A stretch of 64,000 nt of DNA, from assembly GCF_900104945.1 (NCBI RefSeq), contig NZ_LT629736.1, forward strand, positions 2,170,001 through 2,234,000, read 5' to 3'. The stretch is from Halopseudomonas xinjiangensis. Its GTDB lineage: Bacteria; Pseudomonadota; Gammaproteobacteria; Pseudomonadales; Pseudomonadaceae. Shown here piece after piece: positions 26,386-34,325 of the stretch (positions are counted from its first letter, which is position 1; each line of letters opens with the position of its first letter). The notes beneath the pieces are model-generated. The model was not told the DNA's origin, made no database searches, and saw nothing but the letters and a program-made list of their open reading frames with translations. A program made the translations under genes and the position numbers.

Positions 26386-27846
26386 ATGCTAGGCAAGAAA
26401 GCCGTGCTGGCAGCCACGCTCAAGCTGCTTTTGGTACCGGCGCTTTTCACCCTGTCGCCACCCGGGTTCAGCGCCGAATCGGACCTGCCCTCGCTTGGCG
26501 ACACCAGTTCGTCATTCATGTCGCAGGAACAGGAATATCAGCTCGGCCGGGCCTGGCTGTCGATGCTGCGCGGCGCGGTCAAAACACTGGATGATCCGAT
26601 TCTCAAGGACTTCGTCGAGCAGCGAGTGCTCAAGCTTGCCGAGACCAGCCAGCTCGCGGATAAACGTCTCACCTTTGTAGCCATCGACAGCCCCCAGCTG
26701 AATGCGTTCGCCGCGCCGGGCGGCGTGATCGGCGTCAATGGCGGTCTCTTTCTGCATGCACAGAGCGAGGCAGAGTTCGCTTCGGTAATGGCGCACGAAC
26801 TTGCGCACTTGTCGCAGCGACACTTCGCCCGGAATCTGGAAGCCCAACAGCGGATGCGCATCCCTGTCATGACCGCTATGCTCGCCAGTGTGATTCTCGC
26901 CGCGGCTGGCGGAGGCGACGCGGGCTTCGCCGCGATGGCCTCGACGCAGGCAGCCGCGATCCAGGAACAACGCCGTTTCTCCCGTCAGAACGAACTGGAA
27001 GCTGATCGGCTTGGCCTTCTCAATCTTCAGCAGGCAGGTTATGACCCGCAGGCCATGCCTGCCATGTTCGAGCGCCTGGCGCGGCTCAGCCAGTTCGACC
27101 GCAACCCGCCGGAGTTTCTGCTCACCCACCCGGTAAGCCAGACGCGGATCGCCGATTCCAAGAACCGCGCCGCGCAAATCAGCGCCGATGGCACGCGCGA
27201 CAGCGTCAACTACCAGATGATCCGGGCGCGCGTCCAACTGCACTACGAACAGAGTCCCGGGCTCGCGGCGCGCCGTTTCCGGACGTTACTCGACGAACAT
27301 TCCGGCGATCACGCGGCGGCGCGCTACGGACTCGCCTTGGCATTGACCCGGGGCGGTCAGCTGGACGAAGCTGGCGAGGCACTGCAGCCGCTTCTCGCCG
27401 AGCGCAGTAAGAACATCGCGATAAACCTTGCGCAGGTAGAGCTGGACGTGGCTCGCGGACGCTACGCTTCGGCACTCGAGCGCATCGAAGAACTGCTCAG
27501 AGTCAACCCGGAGAACTACCCGTTACTCGAAGCCAAGGCAGATACTCTTTTGCGTGCACGGCGGTATGAGGAATCACAAGCCGTTTATGACGCACTGGCT
27601 CGCCAGCGGCCGGAGGACGCCGATGTCTGGTACATGGTTGCTGAAGTGCGCGGTCTTGCCGGCGACATTCTCGGCGTACATACCGCACGGGCCGAATACT
27701 TCATGCTCGCCGGCGACCTCGATCAGGCCGCTCAACAGCTGGAGCTGGCGGCGAAGCGTGCCGAAGGTAATTTCGTGAAGAGCTCAAGAATCGCCGCGCG
27801 CCAGGAAGAGCTGGCGCGCAAGCGGAAGCTGCTGGAAAGCCTGTAA
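26386..27846 (+). CDS. bepA: Periplasmic M48 metalloprotease and chaperone BepA
   Basis: BepA assists and clears stalled outer-membrane proteins such as LptD. The 486-residue precursor has a signal peptide (about residues 1-30) and the zinc motif HELAH (His137, Glu138, His141), with the third ligand in QNELEADRLG (about Glu203). The C-terminal half holds TPR repeats (about 290-475). The plug region near LLTHPVSQTRI is also present. No terminator is seen in the 17 bases before convergent nadA. Confidence 0.92.
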   Translation: MLGKKAVLAATLKLLLVPALFTLSPPGFSAESDLPSLGDTSSSFMSQEQEYQLGRAWLSMLRGAVKTLDDPILKDFVEQRVLKLAETSQLADKRLTFVAIDSPQLNAFAAPGGVIGVNGGLFLHAQSEAEFASVMAHELAHLSQRHFARNLEAQQRMRIPVMTAMLASVILAAAGGGDAGFAAMASTQAAAIQEQRRFSRQNELEADRLGLLNLQQAGYDPQAMPAMFERLARLSQFDRNPPEFLLTHPVSQTRIADSKNRAAQISADGTRDSVNYQMIRARVQLHYEQSPGLAARRFRTLLDEHSGDHAAARYGLALALTRGGQLDEAGEALQPLLAERSKNIAINLAQVELDVARGRYASALERIEELLRVNPENYPLLEAKADTLLRARRYEESQAVYDALARQRPEDADVWYMVAEVRGLAGDILGVHTARAEYFMLAGDLDQAAQQLELAAKRAEGNFVKSSRIAARQEELARKRKLLESL

Positions 27847-27863
27847 CCCGGCCCGCCAGCGCA

Positions 27864-28922
27864 TCAGGCGTTGCCGGCTACCGCCAGATTCGCATTCCGG
27901 GTAAACGACAACATACGGTCCAACGGCTTGACAGCGCGTGGGATAAGCTCCGGCGGAACGATGATCTCGTCGGTACCTTGCTCCAGCGCTTGCAGCACCC
28001 TCGGCAAGGTATTCATGGCCATCCACGGGCAGTGAGCGCAACTGCGGCATGTTGCGCCGTTGCCAGCGGTAGGCGCTTCGATGAGCCGTCGATCCGGCGC
28101 AGCCTGCTGCATCTTGTAGAAAATCCCGCGGTCGGTCGCGACGATGAAGGTTGGATTGGGCAGCGTCTGCGTCGCACGAATGAGCTGGCTGGTCGAGCCG
28201 ACCACGTCCGCCAGTTCGACAACCGATGCTGGCGATTCCGGATGCACCAGCACCGCGGCATCGGGATACACCTCCTTGAGATCCAGCAGCGATTTGGCCT
28301 TGAACTCTTCGTGGACGATGCACGATCCCTGCCATAAGAGCATGTCTGCACCGGTCTGCTTCTGGATATAGCCACCCAGATGCTGATCCGGTGCCCAGAT
28401 GATCTTTTCGCCGCGGTCCATCAGATGCTCGACGATGCCAAGGGCGCAGCTCGACGTGACGACCCAGTCGGCGCGAGCCTTCACGGCTGCCGACGTATTG
28501 GCATAGACGACGACGGTACGGTCAGGGTGCTGATCGCAGAACGCTGAGAATTCGTCGATTGGGCAGCCGATATCCAGCGAGCAGGTCGCTTCCTGGGTTG
28601 GCATGAGGATGCGCTTTTCCGGGCTCAGGATCTTCGCAGTTTCGCCCATGAAGCGCACTCCGGCGACGATGAGCGTCGAGGCCGGATGCTCCTTGCCGAA
28701 ACGCGCCATTTCCAGCGAATCGGACACGCACCCGCCGGTCTCCTCGGCCAGCGCCTGGATCATCGGATCAGTGTAATAGTGAGCGACGAGCGCCGCGTCC
28801 CGCTCCTTGAGACTCGCGGCGATGCGGGCGCAATAGTCGGCCTGCTCTGCTTCGCTCAGCACCGGCGGCTGCTTTGCCGCCAGATGGGCCTGTACAAGTA
28901 CACGCTCGGGAATCTGAGACAT
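27864..28922 (-). CDS. nadA: Quinolinate synthase
   Basis: NadA makes quinolinate from iminoaspartate and DHAP for NAD synthesis, using a 4Fe-4S cluster. The protein has [34 protein letters not shown], and Cys in [21 protein letters not shown] and [13 protein letters not shown], which include the three cluster ligands. I start it at the ATG at 28922 ([14 protein letters not shown], the usual N-terminus). An ATG four codons earlier cannot be excluded because neither has a strong ribosome binding site. This is the last core gene before the stress island. Confidence 0.96.
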   Translation of the reverse strand: MSQIPERVLVQAHLAAKQPPVLSEAEQADYCARIAASLKERDAALVAHYYTDPMIQALAEETGGCVSDSLEMARFGKEHPASTLIVAGVRFMGETAKILSPEKRILMPTQEATCSLDIGCPIDEFSAFCDQHPDRTVVVYANTSAAVKARADWVVTSSCALGIVEHLMDRGEKIIWAPDQHLGGYIQKQTGADMLLWQGSCIVHEEFKAKSLLDLKEVYPDAAVLVHPESPASVVELADVVGSTSQLIRATQTLPNPTFIVATDRGIFYKMQQAAPDRRLIEAPTAGNGATCRSCAHCPWMAMNTLPRVLQALEQGTDEIIVPPELIPRAVKPLDRMLSFTRNANLAVAGNA

Positions 28923-29099
28923 TGATCGAACCATAGAGGGGGATGAGCGCGCATTGTATCACGACGCGCAGCGCATCAATCGCCAGCGCCCCTCTCGCGA
29001 CAACCCGACGCGGATGCCTACATGAACTTACCTTCCGTCGGGCCAGTCAAGAGAGGTATGGCGAACTTCTCATTTCGCAACGGACCCAAGGAGCTTGAG

Positions 29100-29735
29100 A
29101 TGCTAAAAGACGTGCCTGGAGTGCTGTTTTCCCCCGCAACTGGATGGAGCCGGCTGCGCGATCATGCTGATGCGCATCCTTGGAGCTTTGTCCCGGTTCT
29201 GCTGTTGTTCAGTCTGATTCCTGCCATCTGTATTTACATTGGCACGGCCCATGTGGGCTGGGAGCTGTTCGGAAGCCAGGACACTCATCTGCTGACGAAC
29301 TCCAGTGCTCTCACGCTAGCTATTCTGGTTTATGTAGGCTTTGTTTTCGGCGTTGGAGTCATGGGACTCATCACCCGGTGGGTGCTATTTCGGACGCCAG
29401 GCCGCCCGACGCTTGCCAGAGGGATGGCATTCATTACTTTCGTATCGCTTCCGCTGATGCTCGGGGGAATCGTTGGGGCGTTTCCGTATCGACTGCTGAT
29501 CGTCGGGGGCGCTTTCGTCACCACCGCGTGGGCCATTGTTCTTTTGTTCAAGGGGTTGCCCGCTTTCATGCACCTCAAGCGCACCGACGAAACTCGCTTC
29601 TATGCCGCCTGCATCGTAGCGGTCGGCTTCCTGGTGGTAGTGAGCAACGCGTTCATCTTTCAACATATGTGGAGAGCTGCGCAAACCGATGCAAGCTACA
29701 TCGGCAGTCAGGAAGCGGAGCAGGGACTGGAGTAA
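29100..29735 (+). CDS. Yip1-domain inner-membrane protein
   Basis: The start at 29100 follows AAGGAG by six bases. The 211-residue protein begins MLKDVPGVLFSPATGWSRLRD, the characteristic N-terminus of bacterial Yip1-domain proteins, and has five hydrophobic segments (about 30-50, 72-92, 108-128, 135-152 and 172-192). No bacterial function is established. It lies at the edge of the stress island and converges on the KGG gene. Confidence 0.82.
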   Translation: MLKDVPGVLFSPATGWSRLRDHADAHPWSFVPVLLLFSLIPAICIYIGTAHVGWELFGSQDTHLLTNSSALTLAILVYVGFVFGVGVMGLITRWVLFRTPGRPTLARGMAFITFVSLPLMLGGIVGAFPYRLLIVGGAFVTTAWAIVLLFKGLPAFMHLKRTDETRFYAACIVAVGFLVVVSNAFIFQHMWRAAQTDASYIGSQEAEQGLE

Positions 29736-29747
29736 ACCGGGAACCTG

Positions 29748-29772
29748 TAGCGGAAGCGTCCTGCTTCCGCTA
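29748..29772. terminator. Convergent hairpin between the Yip1 and KGG genes
   Basis: TAGCGGAAGC / GCTTCCGCTA form a perfect 10-bp stem with a five-base loop, followed by TTTC on the right. The T tail is short, but the position between converging genes supports a terminator. Confidence 0.6.
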
Positions 29773-29778
29773 TTTCAT

Positions 29779-29967
29779 TCACTGACCAGACTGACTACCG
29801 CTACGTCCGCTCTGACTGTTTTGACCGCCCTTGCGGCCGGCTTCAGACGCGCGCTCGGGATCATTCTTGAAGTTGCCTCCACTCTGCTGCCCACCTTTGC
29901 GCCCCGCCTCTGCCGCACGCTCCCGATCTTCTGCGAAGTTACCTTTACCACCTTGATGTTGAGCCAT
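29779..29967 (-). CDS. KGG-motif general stress protein (Con-10-like)
   Basis: The 62-residue protein is highly polar and consists of two repeats of the form GNFxxDxERAxEAGRKGGQ, each ending in the KGG motif, plus a Gln/Ser/Gly tail. Such proteins (Bacillus GsiB, fungal Con-10) are induced by starvation, desiccation and osmotic stress and are intrinsically disordered. The start at 29967 is preceded by AGAGG. A sigma-E/AlgU-like promoter lies 55-82 bases upstream. Confidence 0.9.
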   Translation of the reverse strand: MAQHQGGKGNFAEDRERAAEAGRKGGQQSGGNFKNDPERASEAGRKGGQNSQSGRSGSQSGQ

Positions 29968-30021
29968 GTTCAAAATCCTCTGATGTTCAGGTTGTCGAGC
30001 GCAACGGAAGCGCTCACATGT

Positions 30022-30049
30022 TTTGAAGCGTATATGCAGTGAAACGTTC
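30022..30049 (-). promoter_or_regulatory. AlgU/sigma-E-like promoter of the KGG gene
   Basis: Read leftward, GAACGT (30049-30044) and TCAAA (30026-30022) are separated by 17 bases, close to the sigma-E/AlgU consensus GAACTT-N16/17-TCTGA or TCAAA. The implied transcript start is about 45 bases before the KGG start codon. Confidence 0.55.
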
Positions 30050-30236
30050 GCGGACGATTTAGAGATATTCCGACTGAAAAAATGCGGCGCAATAACTAAC
30101 TCTGCGCACTGGCGACAAACAACAATCATTGACGAATCAATATCATATCAACGAGACATTGCAATCGACGTCGTTGCAAGTCCGCCGGTCGGAGAACGAT
30201 CTTCCAGTCGTGTCCGATTTCGCAATTTCGCATCTC

Positions 30237-30263
30237 GAACTTTTAACCCCAGGGCCACTCAAA
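30237..30263 (+). promoter_or_regulatory. AlgU/sigma-E-like promoter upstream of the DUF4142 gene
   Basis: A perfect GAACTT (30237-30242) and TCAAA (30259-30263) are separated by 16 bases, the best such match noticed in the window. It would give a leader of about 200 bases before the DUF4142 start at 30470. Confidence 0.6.
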
Positions 30264-30275
30264 ATAACTGAGTGG
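30255..30275. repeat. Inverted repeat overlapping the DUF4142 promoter -10
   Basis: CCACTCA and TGAGTGG are perfect 7-base arms around AAATAAC. The dyad covers the proposed -10 and start point, so a bound regulator could block or tune this promoter. Confidence 0.45.
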
Positions 30276-30301
30276 GTGACTCTGCTCGCACAGCCTGAAG
30301 A

Positions 30302-30324
30302 AGGCGAAGGAACTTCTTTCGCCT
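30302..30324. repeat. Hairpin in the DUF4142 leader
   Basis: AGGCGAA and TTCGCCT are perfect 7-base arms with a 9-base loop. The hairpin lies about 40 bases after the proposed start point and has no T run, so it could be a leader RNA structure rather than a terminator. Confidence 0.4.
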
Positions 30325-30469
30325 ATGCCTTACCCAGGCACTCTTCCATGGCTTTGTACTCGTTCAGCACGATTACACCCAAGAGTCGAACAGACAGAGA
30401 CCACCGAGCGTATCGAAATGGCGCCGACCTCAAGTCTGAAAACGCTCATTACCAGATAAGGAATGAATT

Positions 30470-31078
30470 ATGAAGACAGCACATATGTTCAAAACCGGAG
30501 CACTTGCCGTCGCAATGTCTTTCGCCGCCAGCTCGGCCTGGGCAATGGAAGCAGAAGAATTCGTAGACAGCGCTGCTGAAAAGGGCTTCGCTGAAATTGA
30601 GACCTCCAAACTGGCGCTTGAGCGGGGTCAGGCTGAAGAAGTGAACCAGTTCGCCCAGAAGATGATTGAAGATCATCGTTCTACCAATGAAGAGCTGAAG
30701 GAGATGGCTCAGAAGAAAAACATCGAGTTTCCTGATGACGCCACGCTGATGGATCGCGGCAAGGCGATGATTCTCCAGTTGCGCGAAGGTGAGAATTTCG
30801 ACCAGGCTTATGCCAATAATCAGGTCGTAGCGCACGAGCAGACCATCGAGATCTACGAACAGGCATCACAGGAGCTGCAAGACGAAGAGCTCAAGAAGTG
30901 GGCTTCCGATCAGCTGGGCATGCTGCGAGATCACTACGGCGAAGCCAAGCAGTTGCAGACCCAGACCGGCGCAGAAGACGGGGGCAACAACAACTCCGGA
31001 AACGGCGGTAGCGGTTCGAACACTGGCATGAACAACACCAGCGGTGGTTCTGGCCAGGGCAACACCGGCGGCAACTAA
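30470..31078 (+). CDS. DUF4142 ferritin-like periplasmic protein
   Basis: The 202-residue precursor has a signal peptide ending ASSAWA (about residue 25) and a four-helix DUF4142 domain (about 27-165). The segments KMIEDHRSTNEELK, VVAHEQTIEIYEQA and LGMLRDHYGEAKQL supply paired acidic and His residues. A 35-residue Gly/Asn/Ser tail (from about 168) is low complexity and unusual. The function is not established; members are often stress induced. Its promoter has the AlgU form and its terminator follows closely. Confidence 0.88.
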   Translation: MKTAHMFKTGALAVAMSFAASSAWAMEAEEFVDSAAEKGFAEIETSKLALERGQAEEVNQFAQKMIEDHRSTNEELKEMAQKKNIEFPDDATLMDRGKAMILQLREGENFDQAYANNQVVAHEQTIEIYEQASQELQDEELKKWASDQLGMLRDHYGEAKQLQTQTGAEDGGNNNSGNGGSGSNTGMNNTSGGSGQGNTGGN

Positions 31079-31096
31079 TCCGCTGTAGAAGAAAAA

Positions 31097-31117
31097 GGGC
31101 GCTTCGGCGCCCTTTTT
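31097..31117 (+). terminator. Rho-independent terminator of the DUF4142 gene
   Basis: GGGCGC-TTCG-GCGCCC forms a stem with a stable tetraloop, followed by TTTTT. It begins 19 bases after the stop codon. Confidence 0.9.
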
Positions 31118-31136
31118 CATGGCTAATTTTCAGCCA

Positions 31137-31164
31137 AAGAAAAAGGCAGCCAAGCTGCCCTTTT
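31137..31164 (-). terminator. Rho-independent terminator of the DUF2383 gene
   Basis: Read leftward, GGCAGC-TTG-GCTGCC is followed by TTTTTCTTT. A C and four T residues on the other side let it also act as a second rightward terminator. Confidence 0.85.
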
Positions 31165-31186
31165 CTCTCGCGGAACGACTATGCCG

Positions 31187-31648
31187 TCAGCTCTTGGCAC
31201 GCTCGGAATCGCGCAACGCCTTGACCTGATCATGGTTACGCAGCACGCCGTCATACTGGCGCTGAACCACAGCACGGATCTCCGGTGGCAAATCCTTTTC
31301 AAGCGCTTGCTTGTAGTTCTTCTTGGCCACGTCTTCGCCGCGCTCGCATTCGCTCAACACCGCTTCGTCACTTTTGCCAGTGACGGCTGCCTTGATGTCG
31401 ACCCAGCGACGATGCATATCGCCACTCATGCTGGTGCTATCTTCCGGATCACCCCCGAGCTGGACAACGATCGCCTGCAACTCTGCAGCGGCCTTCGCAC
31501 ACTCTTGAGCCCGCGAGGTGAAGAGGCTCTTCAGGTCCTGGCGTTGGATGTCTTCGGCGCAATCCTTGAACCCGGCTTCGCCGTCCTTGCTCGTTTCGAT
31601 GAGATTGTTCAGCGTAGAGATGACGTCTTTAACGTTGTCTGCAGCCAT
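31187..31648 (-). CDS. PA2169-family four-helix-bundle protein (DUF2383)
   Basis: The 153-residue protein matches the PA2169/DUF2383 type: MAADNVKDVISTLNNLIETSKDG, CAEDIQRQDLKSLF and DLPPEIRAVVQRQYDGVLRNHDQVKALRD. It is predicted to fold as a cytoplasmic four-helix bundle with ferritin-like topology. Its role is not established. It ends the leftward set DUF892-DUF2061-DUF2892-DUF2383 and has its own terminator. Confidence 0.88.
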   Translation of the reverse strand: MAADNVKDVISTLNNLIETSKDGEAGFKDCAEDIQRQDLKSLFTSRAQECAKAAAELQAIVVQLGGDPEDSTSMSGDMHRRWVDIKAAVTGKSDEAVLSECERGEDVAKKNYKQALEKDLPPEIRAVVQRQYDGVLRNHDQVKALRDSERAKS

Positions 31649-31696
31649 TGGTTATTCTCCTGGTCTGGTGGAAGTCGTACGTCGCGCAGGCGCTGT

Positions 31697-31948
31697 TCAG
31701 GCCTTGCGCTGTTGCAGCTTTTGCTTCATTTCGCAATGGCCGGTCGAACCGCGCATAAGCGCTGCCGCACCCATCGCCATGCTGGCGAGGCCGAAAATCC
31801 CACCTCGACGCATACCACGGAAAACCAACAGAGCCCCGCCGGCAAGCGAAGCAGCACGCTCCATTCCCTGCACGTTGTTCGGGCCGTTGACCACGGACTT
31901 GATTTTGTCGAGCGGATTGCCGCCCTGGGAAGACTGTACTTGATTCAT
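31697..31948 (-). CDS. Small membrane protein, YgaP/DUF2892-like
   Basis: The 83-residue protein has NVQGMERAASLAGGALLVFRGMRRGG and LASMAMGAAALMRGSTGHCEMKQKL. These are two hydrophobic helices and the terminal RGxTGHC motif of the DUF2892-like membrane proteins. These often sit beside stress or cyclase/dehydrase (SRPBCC) genes. The function is unknown. Confidence 0.8.
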   Translation of the reverse strand: MNQVQSSQGGNPLDKIKSVVNGPNNVQGMERAASLAGGALLVFRGMRRGGIFGLASMAMGAAALMRGSTGHCEMKQKLQQRKA

Positions 31949-31995
31949 ATGTGTACCTCTTGTTCGTCGGATTGAAAACTCGACGGCTCCTTCGT

Positions 31996-32023
31996 CTACT
32001 CAAGTGACAGGTCACTTAAGTAG
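31996..32023. repeat. 28-bp near-perfect palindrome between the DUF2061 and DUF2892-like genes
   Basis: The arms CTACTCAAGTGAC and GTCACTTAAGTAG pair at 12 of 13 positions around AG, with core AAGTGAC-AG-GTCACTT. No T run follows on either side, so a simple terminator is unlikely. It lies 48 bases before the DUF2892-like gene; a weak GAACCT-N16-TCACT promoter-like pair overlaps it. An operator is the best guess. Confidence 0.55.
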
Positions 32024-32046
32024 AGGTTCAGGAGTCGACAGTTGGA

Positions 32047-32322
32047 TCACCGTTCCTTCTGTTGCAGCAGGTTGCCGTGACCGTAACCTTTAGCTGGAGA
32101 GGGACTGGAGCCGAAACGCTGCCAAAGCCGCTCGTGGAAAAAATAGGCGACGGTGTTGCACGCAGGCTCGATCAGCGCAATCAAGCCACCTGTGATGACG
32201 CTACCGGTGAGCCAATAAGCCACGGCAAAGGCGACAGTGAAGTGCACGACCGCGAAGCTCAATGTCTTCGCCAGTGTCCTTCGGGTATGACGGGCCAAAT
32301 GGGCCGTCAGCCATGCTTTCAT
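32047..32322 (-). CDS. DUF2061 membrane protein
   Basis: The 91-residue protein shows the DUF2061 pattern RRTLAKTLSFAVVHFTVAF, GGLIALIEPACNTVAYFFHER. It has two membrane helices and the conserved EP...N...YF..HE segment of the second helix. The function is unknown. The start overlaps the DUF892 stop by four bases, so the two are translationally coupled. Confidence 0.85.
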   Translation of the reverse strand: MKAWLTAHLARHTRRTLAKTLSFAVVHFTVAFAVAYWLTGSVITGGLIALIEPACNTVAYFFHERLWQRFGSSPSPAKGYGHGNLLQQKER

Positions 32323-32837
32323 CGCTTGGCGACCGCGTCCGGGTCTGCGTCCCTGGCAAGGAATGCGTGTACGACTTCAGGCAGATGGTCTCTCAACCAT
32401 TGCGCCATAGCGACCTCCTGCTCGAGGATCCGTTCGCAAGCTTGCTGGGTTTCGACGTCACCGACGTCCTTGGCTGCCGCGATGAGTACCGTATAGGACG
32501 CGATCTCGAGATTCTCGAACACGTAGCCCATGGCTGCACCCTTGACCACTTCGTCGGACATGATGCTGCCGCCAATACCCTGACCGAATGCCATTAGCTT
32601 TCCGCCGAGATCCTTGACCGTAGAAGGACTGGCATCGAAGCGTGCAAGGCATTTTTCCAGCAACTGGCGCTGACCCTGCGTTTCGGTAATGTGTTCCTCA
32701 ATGCGTGCTCGCAACTGCGGATAGTGTTCGAGACGCTCAGACTGCGCTTTCAACATAGTCTCAGCCTGCTGCTCCATCGCGTGAGCGTCACGCAACCAGT
32801 CGACAAGGTTCTTCACTTTCGAATCATTGATATTCAT
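32319..32837 (-). CDS. YciE/YciF-type ferritin-like protein (DUF892)
   Basis: The 172-residue protein fits DUF892: NLVDWLRDAHAMEQQAETMLK, RIEEHITETQGQRQLLE, AAMGYVFENLEIASYTVLI and RILEQEVAMAQWLRDHLP. The Glu and His residues repeated on the helices form a ferritin-like di-metal site in structurally known relatives. E. coli YciE and YciF belong to a stress-inducible (RpoS) set. It leads the leftward unit, with an AlgU-like promoter 37-64 bases upstream. Confidence 0.9.
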   Translation of the reverse strand: MNINDSKVKNLVDWLRDAHAMEQQAETMLKAQSERLEHYPQLRARIEEHITETQGQRQLLEKCLARFDASPSTVKDLGGKLMAFGQGIGGSIMSDEVVKGAAMGYVFENLEIASYTVLIAAAKDVGDVETQQACERILEQEVAMAQWLRDHLPEVVHAFLARDADPDAVAKR

Positions 32838-33143
32838 TGGCGACTCTCCAGATATCGGGATTCCTCATCCTTATTAGGAAACATTCCATGAAGTTTAGTT
32901 CACCGAGTCAGCGATAGTTCGCATTAGTGGTGATTTGATATCAATACAGTATCGTCATGCGCTATTGCCGACCGTTTAGCGGAAGCTATCGAGCTAATTT
33001 ATTTTATATATAAAAAAACTCTGAACCATCTCTCAACATTACCCTTCTATCTGTGAGTGGATTGCGTGCCGCATTCGGCAGTTGCGCATCGCAGACTTCT
33101 ACCTAGCTTTGATCATATATTGCCTATGCCTGAGGAGGCATCC
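32838..33143. other. AT-rich divergent spacer between DUF892 and ferritin-like genes
   Basis: These 306 bases hold no accepted gene. The stretch 32990-33025 (ATTTATTTTATATATAAAA type) is strikingly AT-rich against the 60 percent GC background. The spacer must contain promoters in both directions; the leftward AlgU-like site is listed separately. On the right only a weak GAACCA-N17-TCTAT pair is visible (about 33023-33050). Confidence 0.5.
32874..32901 (-). promoter_or_regulatory. AlgU-like promoter of the DUF892 gene
   Basis: Read leftward, GAACTA (32901-32896) and TCCTAA (32879-32874) are 16 bases apart. The -35 matches the AlgU hexamer at five of six positions and the -10 is a looser TCxxA. 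The transcript would start about 30 bases before the start codon. Confidence 0.45.
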
Positions 33144-34316
33144 ATGCACGGATTATCCGGAATTTTAGATAACCAGGGCGTCCCGCTGGAGAAGCAGACG
33201 TTCACTTGGAAAGATATCTCCAGCAAACCGATCAGCAAGCTGGACGACGATGCGTTCACCCGAGTACGTGTCATTCTGATGAACGGCATCGAGCAGGATG
33301 CGTTGCGACTGAAGCACTTCGGTGCGATGTTCAACAAGGAGCTTCAGCTGCCTTTGGCACAGGTGCGGCGTGTAGAACAGCATCAGATGACCAGTATCAA
33401 CTGGCTGCTTTCATCTGATCATTCGCCGCTGGAGACCACGGTGGCCTATGAGCAGGTCGCGATCGAAGTGACCGCCGCCGTGGCGCAAACCGAGCCAGAT
33501 CCTTACCAGGCCCAGACGTATCGATACGGGCTGCTGGAAGATTTTGACCACCTTTATCGTTACTCAGCCATGCTTGACCGGCTCGAAGGCAAGGATGCGA
33601 ACAACATCCTGCAGGGCTACACCGACATCGTTCCCGGTAGGCCGACTTCTGAGCATCACCGCGCACCCGAGAGCGATCTGAGGGACAACTACCACAAGGA
33701 AGAAGCAGCCCTGATCACCAAGATTCACGCAGCGATGATCACCGCCGCCGAATTCCAGACCCACGATTACTACATGAATATCGGCCCGCTATTCGCCGAT
33801 CCGGTGGCTCGTCAACTGTATGCGGAGATCGCATCGGTCGAAGAGCAGCACGTCACTCAGTACGGCTCGCTCAAAGACCCAAGCGAATCATTCCTCGAAA
33901 AATGGATGATTCACGAGGCCATGGAGGTCTACAACTACAAAAGTTGTGCCGAACAGGAAGACAACCCGCGCATCAAGGCCATGTGGGAGCGTTTCCTGGA
34001 CTACGAGCTCGGCCACTTGAATCTTGTATGCGATCTGTTCAAGCGAATGGAGCGCCGCGACCCAGCGGAAATTCTCGGCGGGACGCTTCCTGACATGGTT
34101 CAGTTCAAGAGCCAGCGCGACTTTGTGCGCAAGGTGCTCGCGGAAGAGGTCGATATGCGCGCTTCCGGCACTCAATACGTCGGGAAGATCGATGAAAGCC
34201 CGCTGTCTCTGGAATACCGTAACCAGATGAACTCCGAGGGCATCCCCGCCGACATCGCGTCGGCTGGCTATGCCTGGTATCCGGGTACCGAACTCGCACG
34301 CAACAAGGCTAAGTAG
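33144..34316 (+). CDS. Ferritin-like di-iron domain protein
   Basis: I start this gene at the ATG at 33144 (GAGGAGG six bases upstream), giving 390 residues. Two ExxH motifs are visible, EEQHVTQY (about residue 233) and YELGHLNL (about 286). Further Glu/His helices include KEEAALITKIHAAM, AAEFQTHDYY and IHEAMEVYNYKSC, consistent with a four-helix di-iron site. No signal peptide is present. It is larger than ferritin or bacterioferritin, and its substrate is unknown. The second ferritin-like gene follows nine bases later. Confidence 0.8.
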   Translation: MHGLSGILDNQGVPLEKQTFTWKDISSKPISKLDDDAFTRVRVILMNGIEQDALRLKHFGAMFNKELQLPLAQVRRVEQHQMTSINWLLSSDHSPLETTVAYEQVAIEVTAAVAQTEPDPYQAQTYRYGLLEDFDHLYRYSAMLDRLEGKDANNILQGYTDIVPGRPTSEHHRAPESDLRDNYHKEEAALITKIHAAMITAAEFQTHDYYMNIGPLFADPVARQLYAEIASVEEQHVTQYGSLKDPSESFLEKWMIHEAMEVYNYKSCAEQEDNPRIKAMWERFLDYELGHLNLVCDLFKRMERRDPAEILGGTLPDMVQFKSQRDFVRKVLAEEVDMRASGTQYVGKIDESPLSLEYRNQMNSEGIPADIASAGYAWYPGTELARNKAK

Positions 34317-34325
34317 GAGACCGTC

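Larger units (their letters stand above)
29968..30469. other. Regulatory spacer between the KGG and DUF4142 genes
   Basis: I accept no gene in these 502 bases. They hold two divergent AlgU-like promoters (30049-30022 leftward, 30237-30263 rightward). An inverted repeat overlaps the rightward -10, and a second one lies in the long leader of the DUF4142 gene. An open frame from a TTG at 30129 to 30473 has AT-rich, unbiased codons and I reject it. Confidence 0.6.

Noticed and set aside
28935-29099. Possible att duplicate of the tRNA-Lys 3' end at the far border of the stress island
   Set aside because: I looked for the complement of TTCGAATCCTACACGACCC in this spacer and saw no match, and there is no integrase gene in the island.
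30129-30473. A 114-codon rightward frame ending at the DUF4142 start (ATGA-type contact)
   Set aside because: It begins at TTG, has unbiased AT-rich codons unlike the neighbours, crosses a better explained promoter and inverted repeats, and resembles no family I know.
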